Shown: positions 1-8,934 of the stretch, one piece after another | Layout: the number at the start of each line of letters is the position of its first letter | Position numbering within the stretch: position 1 is the first letter of the stretch | Source of the DNA: Candidatus Obscuribacterales bacterium | Lineage (GTDB): Bacteria; Cyanobacteriota; Vampirovibrionia; Obscuribacterales; Obscuribacteraceae | NCBI GenBank assembly: GCA_019750335.1 | Contig: JAIEOQ010000008.1 | Coordinates: forward strand, 1-64,000 | Length of the DNA stretch: 64,000 bases | Direction: 5' to 3' | The notes under the pieces: model-generated | What the model was told of the DNA's origin: nothing | Database searches by the model: none | Seen by the model: only the letters and a program-made list of their open reading frames with translations | Translations under genes and position numbers: made by a program

Positions 1-73
1 GGGCCATCCTGGACTCGAACCAGGGACCTCACCCTTATCAGGGGTGCGCTCTAGCCACCTGAGCTAATAGCCC
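1..73 (-). tRNA. tRNA-Ile (GAT), 3' end cut by window edge
   Basis: On the minus strand the sequence from 73 to 1 folds as a full cloverleaf: acceptor GGGCTAT pairs with ATGGCCC (one G-U), and there is a standard D arm, an anticodon loop CTGATAA and a TTCGAGT T-loop. The anticodon GAT is the complement of positions 37-39. Only the discriminator base and anything 3' of it lie outside the window, so a genomically encoded CCA cannot be judged. An extended -10 (TGA TAAAAT) lies just upstream at 85-93. Confidence 0.96.
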
Positions 74-84
74 GCAAGGAACTC

Positions 85-93
85 ATTTTATCA
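85..93 (-). promoter_or_regulatory. Extended -10 promoter for tRNA-Ile
   Basis: Read on the minus strand the bases are TGA followed by TAAAAT, a TGn extended -10 with 5 of 6 consensus bases. It would start transcription near 78, about 5 bases before the tRNA 5' end. No convincing -35 is seen. Confidence 0.5.
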
Positions 94-128
94 TTAGCGC
101 GCTACATAGCAACTGATGTTGCGCTTCA

Positions 129-860
129 TTACATATATTGATGACTGGTTCGAAATTGTCCGAACTCTTTAACAAAAGCCAGATCAACAAAGCCTAGAGC
201 CTGATCGAGCGGTCTTGCCGTCGGCGTGCATATGTCGTAAACCACAAAACCAAAGTCTTTCATTTTTGTCACTACTTCATAAAACTGAGGCCAACCTTTA
301 TGAAACTCAAAAAAAGACGTTTCTAAAATGATCAGCTCTACTTGAGCAAGAATATCCTTGGCTCCGGTAATTACCTCCAACTCATATCCTTGGACATCAG
401 CCTTAATCACAAAAGGTCCCTCAAGTTTTTTCTGACGGCAAACCTCATCTATTCGAACAACAGGCACGCTACGAGAAACACCCGGACTTTGCCGTTCTTG
501 CTTCTCGATAAAAATCATCGATCCCAGTCCGTCAGGAAAAACTTGAATAACGGTTTCTCCAGCCTCAGCCCCGGCAGCTGAGAGAACATATTGCCCATTA
601 TATTGCCGGCAAATGTTTTTCAAATCCGCTTCCCACTCTTTAAGCGGCTCAATCAGAAGATGAGTGGCAGCTGGAAAATTACGATACAACTCCGGAGTAC
701 CGCGTCCTACGCCAACATCGATAACCGTAGACGGAGAGAATCCCTGCCTTACTGTTTGCTGCAAAAGCTTGTCCATGGTTCTGTACTTATTGCGAGAATG
801 AATTTCCAATCCAATAAGATTGAGTAATCCGCGTATAACTTTTTTGGTGTAATGCAACAT
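129..860 (-). CDS. FkbM-family SAM-dependent methyltransferase
   Basis: 243 residues. A SAM-binding loop (VIDVGVGRGTPEL) lies near residue 46, and the FkbM signature KADVQGYELEVI near residue 153 is followed by a hydrophobic strand ending in ILETSFFE. FkbM-family enzymes typically O-methylate sugars or natural-product hydroxyls. At the edge of an exopolysaccharide locus the likely substrate is a glycan or its precursor, but that is inference. The gene is divergent from the glycosyltransferase at 915, with about 54 bases between them. Length and motifs are normal for the family. The substrate cannot be told from sequence. Confidence 0.88.
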   Translation of the reverse strand: MLHYTKKVIRGLLNLIGLEIHSRNKYRTMDKLLQQTVRQGFSPSTVIDVGVGRGTPELYRNFPAATHLLIEPLKEWEADLKNICRQYNGQYVLSAAGAEAGETVIQVFPDGLGSMIFIEKQERQSPGVSRSVPVVRIDEVCRQKKLEGPFVIKADVQGYELEVITGAKDILAQVELIILETSFFEFHKGWPQFYEVVTKMKDFGFVVYDICTPTARPLDQALGFVDLAFVKEFGQFRTSHQYM

Positions 861-875
861 GACTTCTTCTTTGGC

Positions 876-881
876 TAGAAT
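876..881 (+). promoter_or_regulatory. Putative -10 (TAGAAT) for the glycosyltransferase at 915
   Basis: The string TTGGCTAGAAT ends at 881, about 33 bases before the GTG start. Closely related strings occur upstream of the giant FecR protein (near 27,458) and of leuS (near 41,675), which suggests a shared promoter core. No clear -35 is seen. Confidence 0.35.
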
Positions 882-914
882 GTACAGTTAATATGGTTGG
901 GTTCCGGCGGGTAA

Positions 915-2186
915 GTGACAAGTATGATATTGCAAAGCTTTATGAGCTGCAATTCAAACGTACAACAGTCAGCGGCAGCCTTAGCCGAGGCCTCACTGCT
1001 TCAATCTTTCCATACGACACTGGCTTTCTCCAAGAACGATGTCTTTATTCGCCTATTAAATAATGGGTTGAAATCCCAATTCCTACGCCGTACTTTTCCA
1101 ATCAATCACAATCTGATAATTACTCATCCGGCTCGAGAGTTTTGTCGGCTGGCCCTGCAAAGAGTCGGGGCAAAGTTCTTACCTGCTGAAGAAAACTCTC
1201 CTTTTTCCATCGATAGTGTCGGACGCGATTTTGATCGTTCGGTCGCTCATTATTTGACTGAAAGTTTGACAAAGTCGCATCATGACATAAAAGCAGTATA
1301 CGGCTATGAAGATTTTTCATATCAGACATTCAAAACAGCCAAAAATTTTGGCTTGAAAACGATGTACGAGCTCTGCATTCCTTTTTGGCAAACAACAAAC
1401 AGCATCTTAAAAGAAGAAGCGGAACGCCTGCCCGAATGGGCTCAGACAATACGAGGACTCAAAGATTCTTCTTTTAAGCTTGAGCGGAAAACAAAAGAGC
1501 TCGAGCTGGCCGATACTATCCTTTGCATAAGTAATTTTGTCGAACGTTCAATTCCGCCTGAATTGAAAAAAAACAAAAATTGTTTGGTTGTTGATTTCGG
1601 TTGTCCGGATATCGCCCCGCCACCCTTGCGTCAAGCGAACAAGCAAGCACCCCTACGTTTACTATTTGCCGGAACGCTCACTCAACGTAAAGGCTTAGCC
1701 GATATTTTTGCTGCTTGCAAATTATTGAAGCGCAAAGATATCGAACTTATTGTAATGGGCGCACCGGCAGCCGACATGGATTTTTATCGCAAACAATTTC
1801 CTGAATTTATTTATGAACCGCCGGGTCCCCAAGCCCGGGTATTTGAAATTATGCGCCATTGCGATGTTTTTGTTCTTCCCTCTTTAAGCGAAGGACGTGG
1901 GCTCGTACAACTGGAAGCGATGGCTAATCGAATGCCTTTGATCACTACAGCTAACGCAACCGGCGACGATCTGATACAAGAAGGCAAAACCGGTTTTCTT
2001 GTACCGATTAGATCACCTGAATCGTTGGCAGAAAAATTCAACTGGTTTGCCGATCACAGAGATGAAACCGCAGCCATGGGCAACCAAGCTAGAGATAGCG
2101 TGCTCAATTGGAGCTGGTCTCGCTACCGACAACAGATCGTTGCCGCGGCCAAACAAGTTATTTGCGATGCAGAGAGCCCCGGCTAA
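915..2186 (+). CDS. GT4-type glycosyltransferase
   Basis: 423 residues, starting at GTG (an in-frame ATG lies at 924). The C-terminal half has the GT-B pattern: a nucleotide-binding strand and turn FAGTLTQRKGLADIF near residue 250, then the acidic signature EGRGLVQLEAMANRMP (E-x7-E type) that contacts the sugar nucleotide. The N-terminal half is divergent and the donor and acceptor are unknown. It probably adds one sugar to the repeat unit of the surface polysaccharide. It overlaps the oppositely oriented glycosyltransferase tail to tail by 29 bases. Confidence 0.88.
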   Translation: MTSMILQSFMSCNSNVQQSAAALAEASLLQSFHTTLAFSKNDVFIRLLNNGLKSQFLRRTFPINHNLIITHPAREFCRLALQRVGAKFLPAEENSPFSIDSVGRDFDRSVAHYLTESLTKSHHDIKAVYGYEDFSYQTFKTAKNFGLKTMYELCIPFWQTTNSILKEEAERLPEWAQTIRGLKDSSFKLERKTKELELADTILCISNFVERSIPPELKKNKNCLVVDFGCPDIAPPPLRQANKQAPLRLLFAGTLTQRKGLADIFAACKLLKRKDIELIVMGAPAADMDFYRKQFPEFIYEPPGPQARVFEIMRHCDVFVLPSLSEGRGLVQLEAMANRMPLITTANATGDDLIQEGKTGFLVPIRSPESLAEKFNWFADHRDETAAMGNQARDSVLNWSWSRYRQQIVAAAKQVICDAESPG

Positions 2187-3489
2187 GGCGTTCCTTAAGC
2201 TTCATCCAGAGATGCGCCGCTCCCATCTGACGCGCATAAGTTACCACATCCCACATCCTTAGAAAGAACAGTTGACATTCATCTACAACGTTCTTTTTTA
2301 ACGGCTGAAATGCAAAGTCTTGACTCTGCCAATCCTGAAGCCAACGATCCGACAAAATATAAGTATCATCAAACTCTTCCACCGCAGGGATTTTTTCGGC
2401 AAGAACAGAGCTTTTTGCCTTTAAGCGCTCAATCATGAAGCCGCGAAGACGCTTTTCGACAACTGTTGTTTCAAACCAGGCCAAAGTTTGTTCTTGCGCT
2501 ATAGCGCCGGCAACGAGAAATTCAGTTTTATTATTCTGCAATTGCAGCAAAAGATCGGCAAAATCTTGTACTGAATTGGCAATCCATCCGCCGCGCCCAT
2601 TCTGAATAAATTCCACTTGCGCGTTATCTTGTTTGGCGGTGGCATTTACCATTACCGGCAATCCCAACATCATGCCTTCGGCCATCGCTAAGCCAAAAGT
2701 TTCGCCAATAGCGGAACAGTTAACAACACAATCGGCAGCAGCAAATATTTTGCGCAGATTTTGCGGATCAACGGACGGAGAAAGAATATGACAACGCTTG
2801 CCCAGCATCTTTTGTAACCAGACAATTCGCGAAGCTGGAGGAGATTGAATAATAAACTTAACTGCTGCTCCTTGCTCGATCGCTTTTCGAATTCCAAGAA
2901 CAGGCAAAGGATCCCACTTACGCAAATCCGGACGAAGCAAGCGAGTTAAAACAAGATCGTTTTCTGAAAGTCCGAATTCCTGCCTTGCAGCCAAACGCTC
3001 GTGAATTTCAATTGGTTTAGTTCGATCGACCGCATAACCGATAGCCCGGTGGCCAGTACGGAAAAGCTCTTCAACGCTAACCCCCTTACGAGCAGCATAT
3101 TGACACAAACTCGCTCTTGACAGATGGCAATGTCCGGTCCAAAGATCATCTGTGGCTTGATCAACTCGAGCAAAAGTATTGTATTCGAAGCAGGGTATGG
3201 CTTGCGCTTTCAGTGCGGTAAGCAAGCTTGTTTCCTGCGGATTTGGCCTACCGTTCCGATGTATGAAAAAAATCGTCGGATCCTTTTCTTTCTCCAGAAG
3301 ATCCACATAATTAATATTGCCAGCAAGCACTTGTACAGTGTTGTTTATTAATATCGAATGAAGTTCTGGATTGGTTTGGTAAGTCCAAATCGCCACTTTT
3401 GCCCAAGTGGATTGCGCTTCGGTCAAGCGCAACAGGTTTTTGCAGTCTCCACCGAAGCCGAGACTACCAATGTAGTGGATGATCTTCAT
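2158..3489 (-). CDS. GT4-type glycosyltransferase with C-terminal extension
   Basis: About 443 residues from the ATG at 3489. A longer frame to 3516 exists, but the natural N-terminus MKIIHYIGSLGFGGDCKNLL is typical of GT4 proteins and starts at 3489, with a GGGGAT stretch 8 or so bases upstream. The acceptor-domain loop GGDCKN is near the N-terminus. The donor site ETFGLAMAEGMMLGLPVMV lies near residue 265 and carries the E-x7-E signature. About 100 residues of unassigned sequence follow the GT-B fold. Substrate unknown. It converges with the upstream glycosyltransferase and is divergent from the redoxin gene. Confidence 0.87.
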   Translation of the reverse strand: MKIIHYIGSLGFGGDCKNLLRLTEAQSTWAKVAIWTYQTNPELHSILINNTVQVLAGNINYVDLLEKEKDPTIFFIHRNGRPNPQETSLLTALKAQAIPCFEYNTFARVDQATDDLWTGHCHLSRASLCQYAARKGVSVEELFRTGHRAIGYAVDRTKPIEIHERLAARQEFGLSENDLVLTRLLRPDLRKWDPLPVLGIRKAIEQGAAVKFIIQSPPASRIVWLQKMLGKRCHILSPSVDPQNLRKIFAAADCVVNCSAIGETFGLAMAEGMMLGLPVMVNATAKQDNAQVEFIQNGRGGWIANSVQDFADLLLQLQNNKTEFLVAGAIAQEQTLAWFETTVVEKRLRGFMIERLKAKSSVLAEKIPAVEEFDDTYILSDRWLQDWQSQDFAFQPLKKNVVDECQLFFLRMWDVVTYARQMGAAHLWMKLKERLSRGSLHRK

Positions 3490-3529
3490 TGAGCTACATC
3501 CCCAGGTTTCAGGCAAAAATCAAGGTTCC

Positions 3530-3535
3530 ATTATA
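3530..3535 (-). promoter_or_regulatory. Consensus -10 (TATAAT) in divergent region
   Basis: On the minus strand the bases read exactly TATAAT, 41 bases upstream of the glycosyltransferase ATG at 3489. The overlapping plus-strand string TATAAA (3532-3537) could serve the redoxin gene at 3569. Which direction is used cannot be told from sequence. Confidence 0.4.
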
Positions 3536-3568
3536 AACTTATATCTCTCATTCACAAAGAGGATAGCT

Positions 3569-4207
3569 ATGAGCAGAAATTCTGGATTTCTCAAATTTGC
3601 ATCCCTGTTAATTTTACTGCTTGTCTTCAATTGCCAAGCATCCGAATCTCAAGAGCCGTCCTCAGCGCAAATCGGCAAAAGCGCTCCGGACTTCAGCCTC
3701 AAAGATACTGCTGGCAAGCAGCACTCACTTGCCGATACGCGCGGAAAATTTCTTGTTTTGGAATGGATCAATTTCGATTGTCCGTTCGTCCGCAAGCATT
3801 ATGACAGCGGCAATATGCAAAAGCTCCAAAAGCTGTACACAAACAAAGGCGTAATTTGGTATTCAGTATGCTCCTCAGCTGCCGGCCGACCAGGAAATTA
3901 TTCTCCGGCAAAATTAAACGAATTGCTCAAACAAAAACAAGCAGCTCCAACAGCTTATTTGATTGATGAGAATGGTAAAACGGGCCGCGCATATGGGGCC
4001 AAAGCCACACCACACATGTTTGTAATCAACCCCAAAGGCGTACTTATTTATGCCGGTGCCATAGACAACAATCCTTCCGCCGACATTGTTGATGTGAAAT
4101 CAGCAGTCAATTATGTAAATCAGGCTTTAGACGAAGCACTGGCAAATAAACCGGTGAGCACTGCATCCACAAAAGCTTACGGTTGCTCAGTTAAATATCA
4201 ACAATAG
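3569..4207 (+). CDS. Secreted redoxin (AhpC/TSA-thioredoxin fold) protein
   Basis: 212 residues from the ATG at 3569, chosen over an upstream in-frame start because AGAGGA lies at the right distance and the protein then begins with a clean hydrophobic export signal. The signal ends near the string VFNCQAS, a poor lipobox, so lipid attachment is uncertain. The mature part begins GKSAPDFSLKDTAGKQHSL, typical of redoxins. The active-site region reads NFDCPFVRKHY, with a single cysteine rather than CxxC; this DCPFVxKHY form is known in a branch of thioredoxin-like proteins. Electron partner unknown. It is followed 11 bases later by the YceI gene, so they are probably co-transcribed. Confidence 0.85.
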   Translation: MSRNSGFLKFASLLILLLVFNCQASESQEPSSAQIGKSAPDFSLKDTAGKQHSLADTRGKFLVLEWINFDCPFVRKHYDSGNMQKLQKLYTNKGVIWYSVCSSAAGRPGNYSPAKLNELLKQKQAAPTAYLIDENGKTGRAYGAKATPHMFVINPKGVLIYAGAIDNNPSADIVDVKSAVNYVNQALDEALANKPVSTASTKAYGCSVKYQQ

Positions 4208-4218
4208 ACGGAGGAATA

Positions 4219-4821
4219 ATGCAAAAACAATTAGGCTTATTGTTATCTCTCGCTTTCTTTCTGGGAGCCGCCGCTTCAGCCGCTGATCAGTGGACTATCG
4301 ATCCCAAGCATTCAAGCGCCACATTTACAATCAAACATATGATGGTATCGAACGTACGCGGGCAAATGGGCGGTATAACCGGCTCAGCCATTTATGACGG
4401 CAAGAATGTCGATTCGGCCAAAGTAAATGCCAGCCTGGATCCTGCCACGATCAACACGAATGAGGCTGATCGTGATAAACATTTGCGCAGTGCCGACTTT
4501 TTTGATGTGGAAAAATACCCAAAAATTACTTTTGTTTCCACAGGCACAGTCCCCGTCCTCAACGGCGGCTTTAAGCTGGGCGGCAAGTTGACAATGCATG
4601 GAGTTACGAAAAACATCGAACTAACTGTCGATGGTCCAACAGAATCATTGAAAGATCCTCAGGGTACGGTTCGTATCGGTGCTACCGGTACAACAAAAAT
4701 CAACCGCAAAGATTTCGGTATCAGCTATAACAAACTGCTGGATAACGGCGGCGTGGCTCTTGGCGAAGAAGTGCAAATTGTGCTAGATCTTGAGTTGACT
4801 AAGCAATCCGACAAAAAATAG
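4219..4821 (+). CDS. YceI-family periplasmic lipid-binding protein
   Basis: 200 residues, preceded by a strong GGAGG ribosome site. An N-terminal signal peptide ends at AAASAADQW. The body has the YceI lipocalin-like pattern: WTIDPKHSSATFTIKHMM near the start, then DKHLRSADFFDVEKYPKITF in the middle and GVTKNIEL later. YceI proteins are eight-stranded barrels that bind isoprenoid-type lipids in the periplasm. Length is standard. Its place after a secreted redoxin suggests an envelope or oxidative-stress role, but that is inference. Confidence 0.93.
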   Translation: MQKQLGLLLSLAFFLGAAASAADQWTIDPKHSSATFTIKHMMVSNVRGQMGGITGSAIYDGKNVDSAKVNASLDPATINTNEADRDKHLRSADFFDVEKYPKITFVSTGTVPVLNGGFKLGGKLTMHGVTKNIELTVDGPTESLKDPQGTVRIGATGTTKINRKDFGISYNKLLDNGGVALGEEVQIVLDLELTKQSDKK

Positions 4822-4840
4822 TTCCCAGTATTGAGCAAAT

Positions 4841-6133
4841 ATGATGCAGCGAAGATCACATCAAGACACAATGATGCAGTCTTCGCTGGACATATTTGCC
4901 ATTGCACGAACAATCATTATCGCTTTCATTTTAGGCGCCGAATGCGCACCGGTAAGCCATGACAGCAGCTTGCTGGAACTCCCCGTGGCTCTGGCAATAA
5001 TCCTGCTTTCTCTCTTTGGCGCCGCCCACGTTTTGCAAGACAAAACAAAGTTAAAGTTCTGGTGGATCTTAAGATCGCCAGTATTCATTGCCGCGACAAT
5101 CTTCATATTCTGCGTCGTCGCCAGCCACTTTTTCACAGACTACAATTTTTACCAAACCACCCAAGCACAGTTTCTTCGAGGACTGATCTCCATAGGCATA
5201 ACTTATTATCTGCCTCTGCTTGCTTTTTCGCTGGGACCGAAAAAGCCTTCGGAACTAGTTCTTGGACTTTATATCCTCTGGTTAGTTACTTTCATTTTTT
5301 CATGTTTTAATGCAAGCGAATGCTTGCAGTTGGGTTTTGCAAAACGTTCGACCATTATTACTCCGGATGAGCAAGAGTTGCATAAAAACATGATCGGCAC
5401 AATCAGCGCTAATTGCGCCTTATTTTCAGCAGCAATTTTATTGAACAATAAATTTTTTAGTATTCGCTCTCTGCTTTTTCTTGTTTCATTGATCATCTCA
5501 GTTTTTTCCACGATCGGCGTCAACGCAAGATCGGCTTTTTTAAGCATTCCAATAAGCTTGTTTTTACTCATGATCTTGCAAGCACCGAGCGGAAAAAAAA
5601 TACTGCACAGATTTGCCATCGGAACTTTCCTTTCCCTGTGCCTTGTACTCGCCCTGATATTAATGCCTCAGGAAAAAAACGAAAAGCTCTACAATACAAG
5701 CGCCGGCTCCTCCGCGTCCATGCGACCGGCAGCGTGGAAAGCCAGCATGAATTATTTGATGACTAACCCTCCACCGGTTGGTTTAGCTGGCAAAGCCAAA
5801 ACCGCAGATGGCAACATAATCGGTAGCCCTTGCAACTTTTTCTTAGAGGAGTGGATTAAAGTGGGGTTACTCGGCGGACTGGCATATTCGATTTACATGT
5901 TTTTAGCGTTGTTTATGCTTGCTAAAGTAGCAAGAGATTGTCGATCTTCACAACAATTGGCCATAATTTCGGCCTTTTGCTTTTCCACATTTTTAGAAAA
6001 ATTCTTGCGTTCTGTGCAAGACAACGCCGGGATAACTTCTATTAATACCGCTTCCACTGCCGTGGGCATCGGCTTGCTCCTTTATGCCGGTTTGAAGTAC
6101 AAGAAACATGCCCAGCCTTTAGAAAGTGATTAA
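4841..6133 (+). CDS. O-antigen ligase/polymerase-like membrane protein
   Basis: 430 residues with about ten hydrophobic segments, of the Wzy/WaaL type. A large hydrophilic loop in the second half holds NTSAGSSASMRPAAWKASMNYL, and the segment FFLEEWIKVGLLGGLAY is typical of the Wzy_C/O-antigen ligase domain. Either ATG at 4841 or the one at 4871 could start it. It would act in the inner membrane, polymerising lipid-linked repeat units or ligating finished chains; sequence does not separate these. It overlaps the next gene by 8 bases (GTGATTAA), so the two are translationally coupled. It may be the polymerase for the polysaccharide made by this locus. Confidence 0.82.
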   Translation: MMQRRSHQDTMMQSSLDIFAIARTIIIAFILGAECAPVSHDSSLLELPVALAIILLSLFGAAHVLQDKTKLKFWWILRSPVFIAATIFIFCVVASHFFTDYNFYQTTQAQFLRGLISIGITYYLPLLAFSLGPKKPSELVLGLYILWLVTFIFSCFNASECLQLGFAKRSTIITPDEQELHKNMIGTISANCALFSAAILLNNKFFSIRSLLFLVSLIISVFSTIGVNARSAFLSIPISLFLLMILQAPSGKKILHRFAIGTFLSLCLVLALILMPQEKNEKLYNTSAGSSASMRPAAWKASMNYLMTNPPPVGLAGKAKTADGNIIGSPCNFFLEEWIKVGLLGGLAYSIYMFLALFMLAKVARDCRSSQQLAIISAFCFSTFLEKFLRSVQDNAGITSINTASTAVGIGLLLYAGLKYKKHAQPLESD

Positions 6134-7139
6134 AACAAACTTGAAGACTCAATCACCACACAAATTGCTTTTCTGCGGAACCGGTCGTCTGGGGAATCAG
6201 TTGCTTTCTTTTGCTCATTTATTAGCCTGGCAACAAGAATACCGCCAAGGTCTACGAATAATCAATCTGGGATTTTGGCCATATCGTAAGTTTTTTCGTC
6301 TGACCGAACACAATCCGGCTTGCATAGTTCCCAGCACAACACGCATGTGGGGCGATTGTACGGCTTTAATTTGGGAAGAGCTGCCTTTTCGCTGGCTGTT
6401 ATTACCCTGGGCACAACATTTGCTCCGCAAGCTGGCAGCTAACCTGCCCGGATGGCAATCCATCTCCGTGGACGGCTGTCGGAAATCGATTCCAAAAGAA
6501 AAAGAATTGAAAACTTTAGATTTAGCCGACGGTACATTAGATCAGGTCTGCAATATTTTTCAAACTACAATTTTAGCCGGATGGCGCATTCGCAATTGGG
6601 AAATTTTGAATAAGCACTGGAACAACGTTCGCTCCATGCTGCGCCCGGTCGAGAAGATTGAACAACTTGCGATAGCCTCTCAGCAAAAGCTCCGGGAGAA
6701 AAGCAATTTCATAATCGGTATACATATAAGACAAGGTGATTATTGGACTTGGAATGACGGAAAGTATTACTACACACTCGATCAATACTCATCCATAATC
6801 GAACAATGCCGTCTCCTTTACAAAGACAGAAATCCGATTTTTCTGATCACCGGAACGGAAGAAGCTGCTTGTTTGACCAGACAAGCAGATTGTTTTCTGT
6901 CAGACCAAAGCAGCGTAGAGCGAGCACAACTACCAGTTATAAACCTTCTTGAACTCTCGCTATGCGACTTGATTATCGGACCGCCGAGCGTTTTTTCCTT
7001 TTGGGCATTTATGATTGGTAATGCCAGCCTACTGCCTGTTCTGGATCCCAACTTGGATATTGCCCTGACCACATCTTATAAGCATTACCAGGAAGCAATT
7101 GCTTGCTCAGAATTCAGAACCTTGGTTCTAGGCGGTTAA
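6126..7139 (+). CDS. GT11-like (alpha-1,2-fucosyltransferase-type) glycosyltransferase
   Basis: 337 residues, starting at a GTG inside the end of the previous gene. The N-terminus CGTGRLGNQLLSFAHLLAW and the motif IGIHIRQGDYW near residue 200 match the GT11/GT23 fucosyltransferase pattern (HxRxGDY contacts GDP-fucose). Late in the protein, DLIIGPPSVFSFWAFMIGN matches the usual third motif. With gmd and fcl nearby, GDP-L-fucose is the probable donor. Overall similarity to characterised FUT enzymes looks modest, so substrate assignment is inference. Translationally coupled to the O-antigen ligase-like gene. Confidence 0.82.
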   Translation: MIKTNLKTQSPHKLLFCGTGRLGNQLLSFAHLLAWQQEYRQGLRIINLGFWPYRKFFRLTEHNPACIVPSTTRMWGDCTALIWEELPFRWLLLPWAQHLLRKLAANLPGWQSISVDGCRKSIPKEKELKTLDLADGTLDQVCNIFQTTILAGWRIRNWEILNKHWNNVRSMLRPVEKIEQLAIASQQKLREKSNFIIGIHIRQGDYWTWNDGKYYYTLDQYSSIIEQCRLLYKDRNPIFLITGTEEAACLTRQADCFLSDQSSVERAQLPVINLLELSLCDLIIGPPSVFSFWAFMIGNASLLPVLDPNLDIALTTSYKHYQEAIACSEFRTLVLGG

Positions 7140-7141
7140 TC

Positions 7142-7792
7142 GTGCTCAGAGACAGATTTTTGTATTTAGTCAAAGAGTTATGCCCCGGGTTAGCACCCGT
7201 ACATTTTTCAGCACTGATCTCTTCTTTCGGTGGAACCGGCAGCACAGCTTTAATGGAATATGCTCAGCAGTATATTGCCATTAACTCCCCTCATAACCAA
7301 GATGGCTACAAACATTTGCTCAACCCGCCCAAGCACGGCACGAATCTCGACAAGGCCGTATTAGTAATTGGAGACCCTAGAAATGCCACAATCTCACTAT
7401 TCAAACGCGGATTTGCTCGTACTCACTGTCTCCGGCTTAATCCTTTAATCGGCTATTTAACCCCGCCGAGCGTTTTTCATTCTCTGGATAATTATCTACT
7501 CAATGGCAAAGACTTATTCGGCTTCGAGGCATGCCTCAATAACTGGTTGAATCAAGCAAGCAAGCGCAACTATCCGATTATGATCATAAAATATGAATCC
7601 CTCTGGCATAACTTGCCTGCGTTGCTCGAATTCATAAATATTCCGGCTAGCGCTCTCAATGATTTTCCAAAAGAGCTTCCTCGCAAAGCCGATTGGAAAG
7701 AGCTTAGCGGGGCGCAGCAAGCACTTATGCAAAAATTATATAGCCCGCTTTCTGAATTTATTCAATCTTTGGACGATTGTTTCATTGCTTGA
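7142..7792 (+). CDS. Sulfotransferase-like protein
   Basis: 216 residues from a GTG at 7142, directly after the previous stop; a TTG at 7103 would also be in frame but would overlap by 37 bases. The N-terminal SSFGGTGSTALMEYA resembles the 5'-phosphosulfate loop and IGDPRNATISLFKRGFA the 3'-phosphate motif of PAPS-dependent sulfotransferases. IIKYESLWHNLPALLEFI is the usual late motif. It is divergent and shorter than typical enzymes, so activity is not certain. Third gene of the O-antigen ligase-like operon. It overlaps the next, opposite gene by 31 bases at the tails. Confidence 0.68.
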   Translation: MLRDRFLYLVKELCPGLAPVHFSALISSFGGTGSTALMEYAQQYIAINSPHNQDGYKHLLNPPKHGTNLDKAVLVIGDPRNATISLFKRGFARTHCLRLNPLIGYLTPPSVFHSLDNYLLNGKDLFGFEACLNNWLNQASKRNYPIMIIKYESLWHNLPALLEFINIPASALNDFPKELPRKADWKELSGAQQALMQKLYSPLSEFIQSLDDCFIA

Positions 7793-8934
7793 GCATAGAC
7801 ATCAATCAAAGTTTTATAGTTGCGCTCAGCACCATATACGGTTTCATATTTTTTTCGAGCGTTGATTCTCATTTTTGCTAAAGAGTACTGATTAAAAAAC
7901 AGATTTTCAACTCGCGCGGACATTTCGTCCGCATCCCCTACTGAAAAGAGTACTCCGCATTGATCGCCGATCATCTGTTCGGCAGCGCCTATTTTCGATG
8001 CCACTACCGGGGTTCCTTTGGCCAGCGCTTCAATCAGCGCAAGCGGAGAATTCTCATACCAGATGGAAGGAAACAACAATAAACGCGCCGAACCAACAAG
8101 CACATCAACTTGCCTTTCTTCTAACCAACCAAGATATTCTATGGCATTATTTTTTTGAGCGGCTTCACGCACGGCATCAGCCATAACCCCCTCACCGGCG
8201 ATTTTCAGAGGAATGTTATTTTGCAACTTTGACCAGGCCGCTAACAAAATATCAATCCCTTTTTCAGGGAAAAGCCGACCAACAAAAACAGCATAATTCC
8301 CGTCCCCTTTGCCTGCAACCGGCTCCGGAAAGAGAGAATTGGGCTTGACGATAATTTTTTCAGAAGACAAGCCGGCTTGAACGAATTTTTCTTTTGCTTG
8401 TTCGTTAAGAGCAATGAAACGATCGACATGACGGCTTATTGTCTGCAGGTACTGGTGCACACCAAGAGAGACGCCAGCCACCAAAGAAGCAGGTAAACTT
8501 GAACGATAACAACGATTAATAATTCCCGGCAGCGTACTGTTTGCAAGAAGACAGTCCTCGCAAACTTTACCGGCCCGCAAAAAATATCCGTTAATACATG
8601 AGACTCTAAAATTGTGGAGAGTATGAACTACACCAACGGCTTTTTGTTTTGCTGCTTTGAAAATTGCCGGCGATAGAAGCGGAAAATAATTGTGAACATG
8701 CATCACATCTATATTCTCATGCTCAATTATTTCTTGAATGCGATTACACGCTTCAAAATTCCACAGCGACTTTCCCGCCACGTCTAACATATTCATCCGA
8801 TCAATTTTTCTGTTGTCTTCCTCGAAATAAACCACTTCGTGCCCATGAGACTCAAGCAAGGCACGCTCTTGCCTGACGACAGTATCTTCGCCACCAAGCA
8901 CATGATATCGATTATGCACCAGAAGTATTTTCAT
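7762..8934 (-). CDS. GT4-type glycosyltransferase
   Basis: 390 residues. Starts MKILLVHNRYHVLGGEDTVV, a very typical GT4 N-terminus with the glycine loop. The donor domain has VGRLFPEKGIDILLAAW near residue 218 and the E-x7-E signature ENSPLALIEALAKGTPVV near residue 290. Last gene of a minus-strand operon of gmd, fcl and two glycosyltransferases; its ATG overlaps the preceding gene by 4 bases. A fucosyl- or mannosyltransferase role fits the neighbours but is not shown by sequence. Confidence 0.92.
   Translation of the reverse strand: MKILLVHNRYHVLGGEDTVVRQERALLESHGHEVVYFEEDNRKIDRMNMLDVAGKSLWNFEACNRIQEIIEHENIDVMHVHNYFPLLSPAIFKAAKQKAVGVVHTLHNFRVSCINGYFLRAGKVCEDCLLANSTLPGIINRCYRSSLPASLVAGVSLGVHQYLQTISRHVDRFIALNEQAKEKFVQAGLSSEKIIVKPNSLFPEPVAGKGDGNYAVFVGRLFPEKGIDILLAAWSKLQNNIPLKIAGEGVMADAVREAAQKNNAIEYLGWLEERQVDVLVGSARLLLFPSIWYENSPLALIEALAKGTPVVASKIGAAEQMIGDQCGVLFSVGDADEMSARVENLFFNQYSLAKMRINARKKYETVYGAERNYKTLIDVYAQAMKQSSKD

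Noticed and set aside
342..827. Plus-strand open frames under the FkbM gene
   Set aside because: Shadows of a well-supported methyltransferase with no homology-like features.
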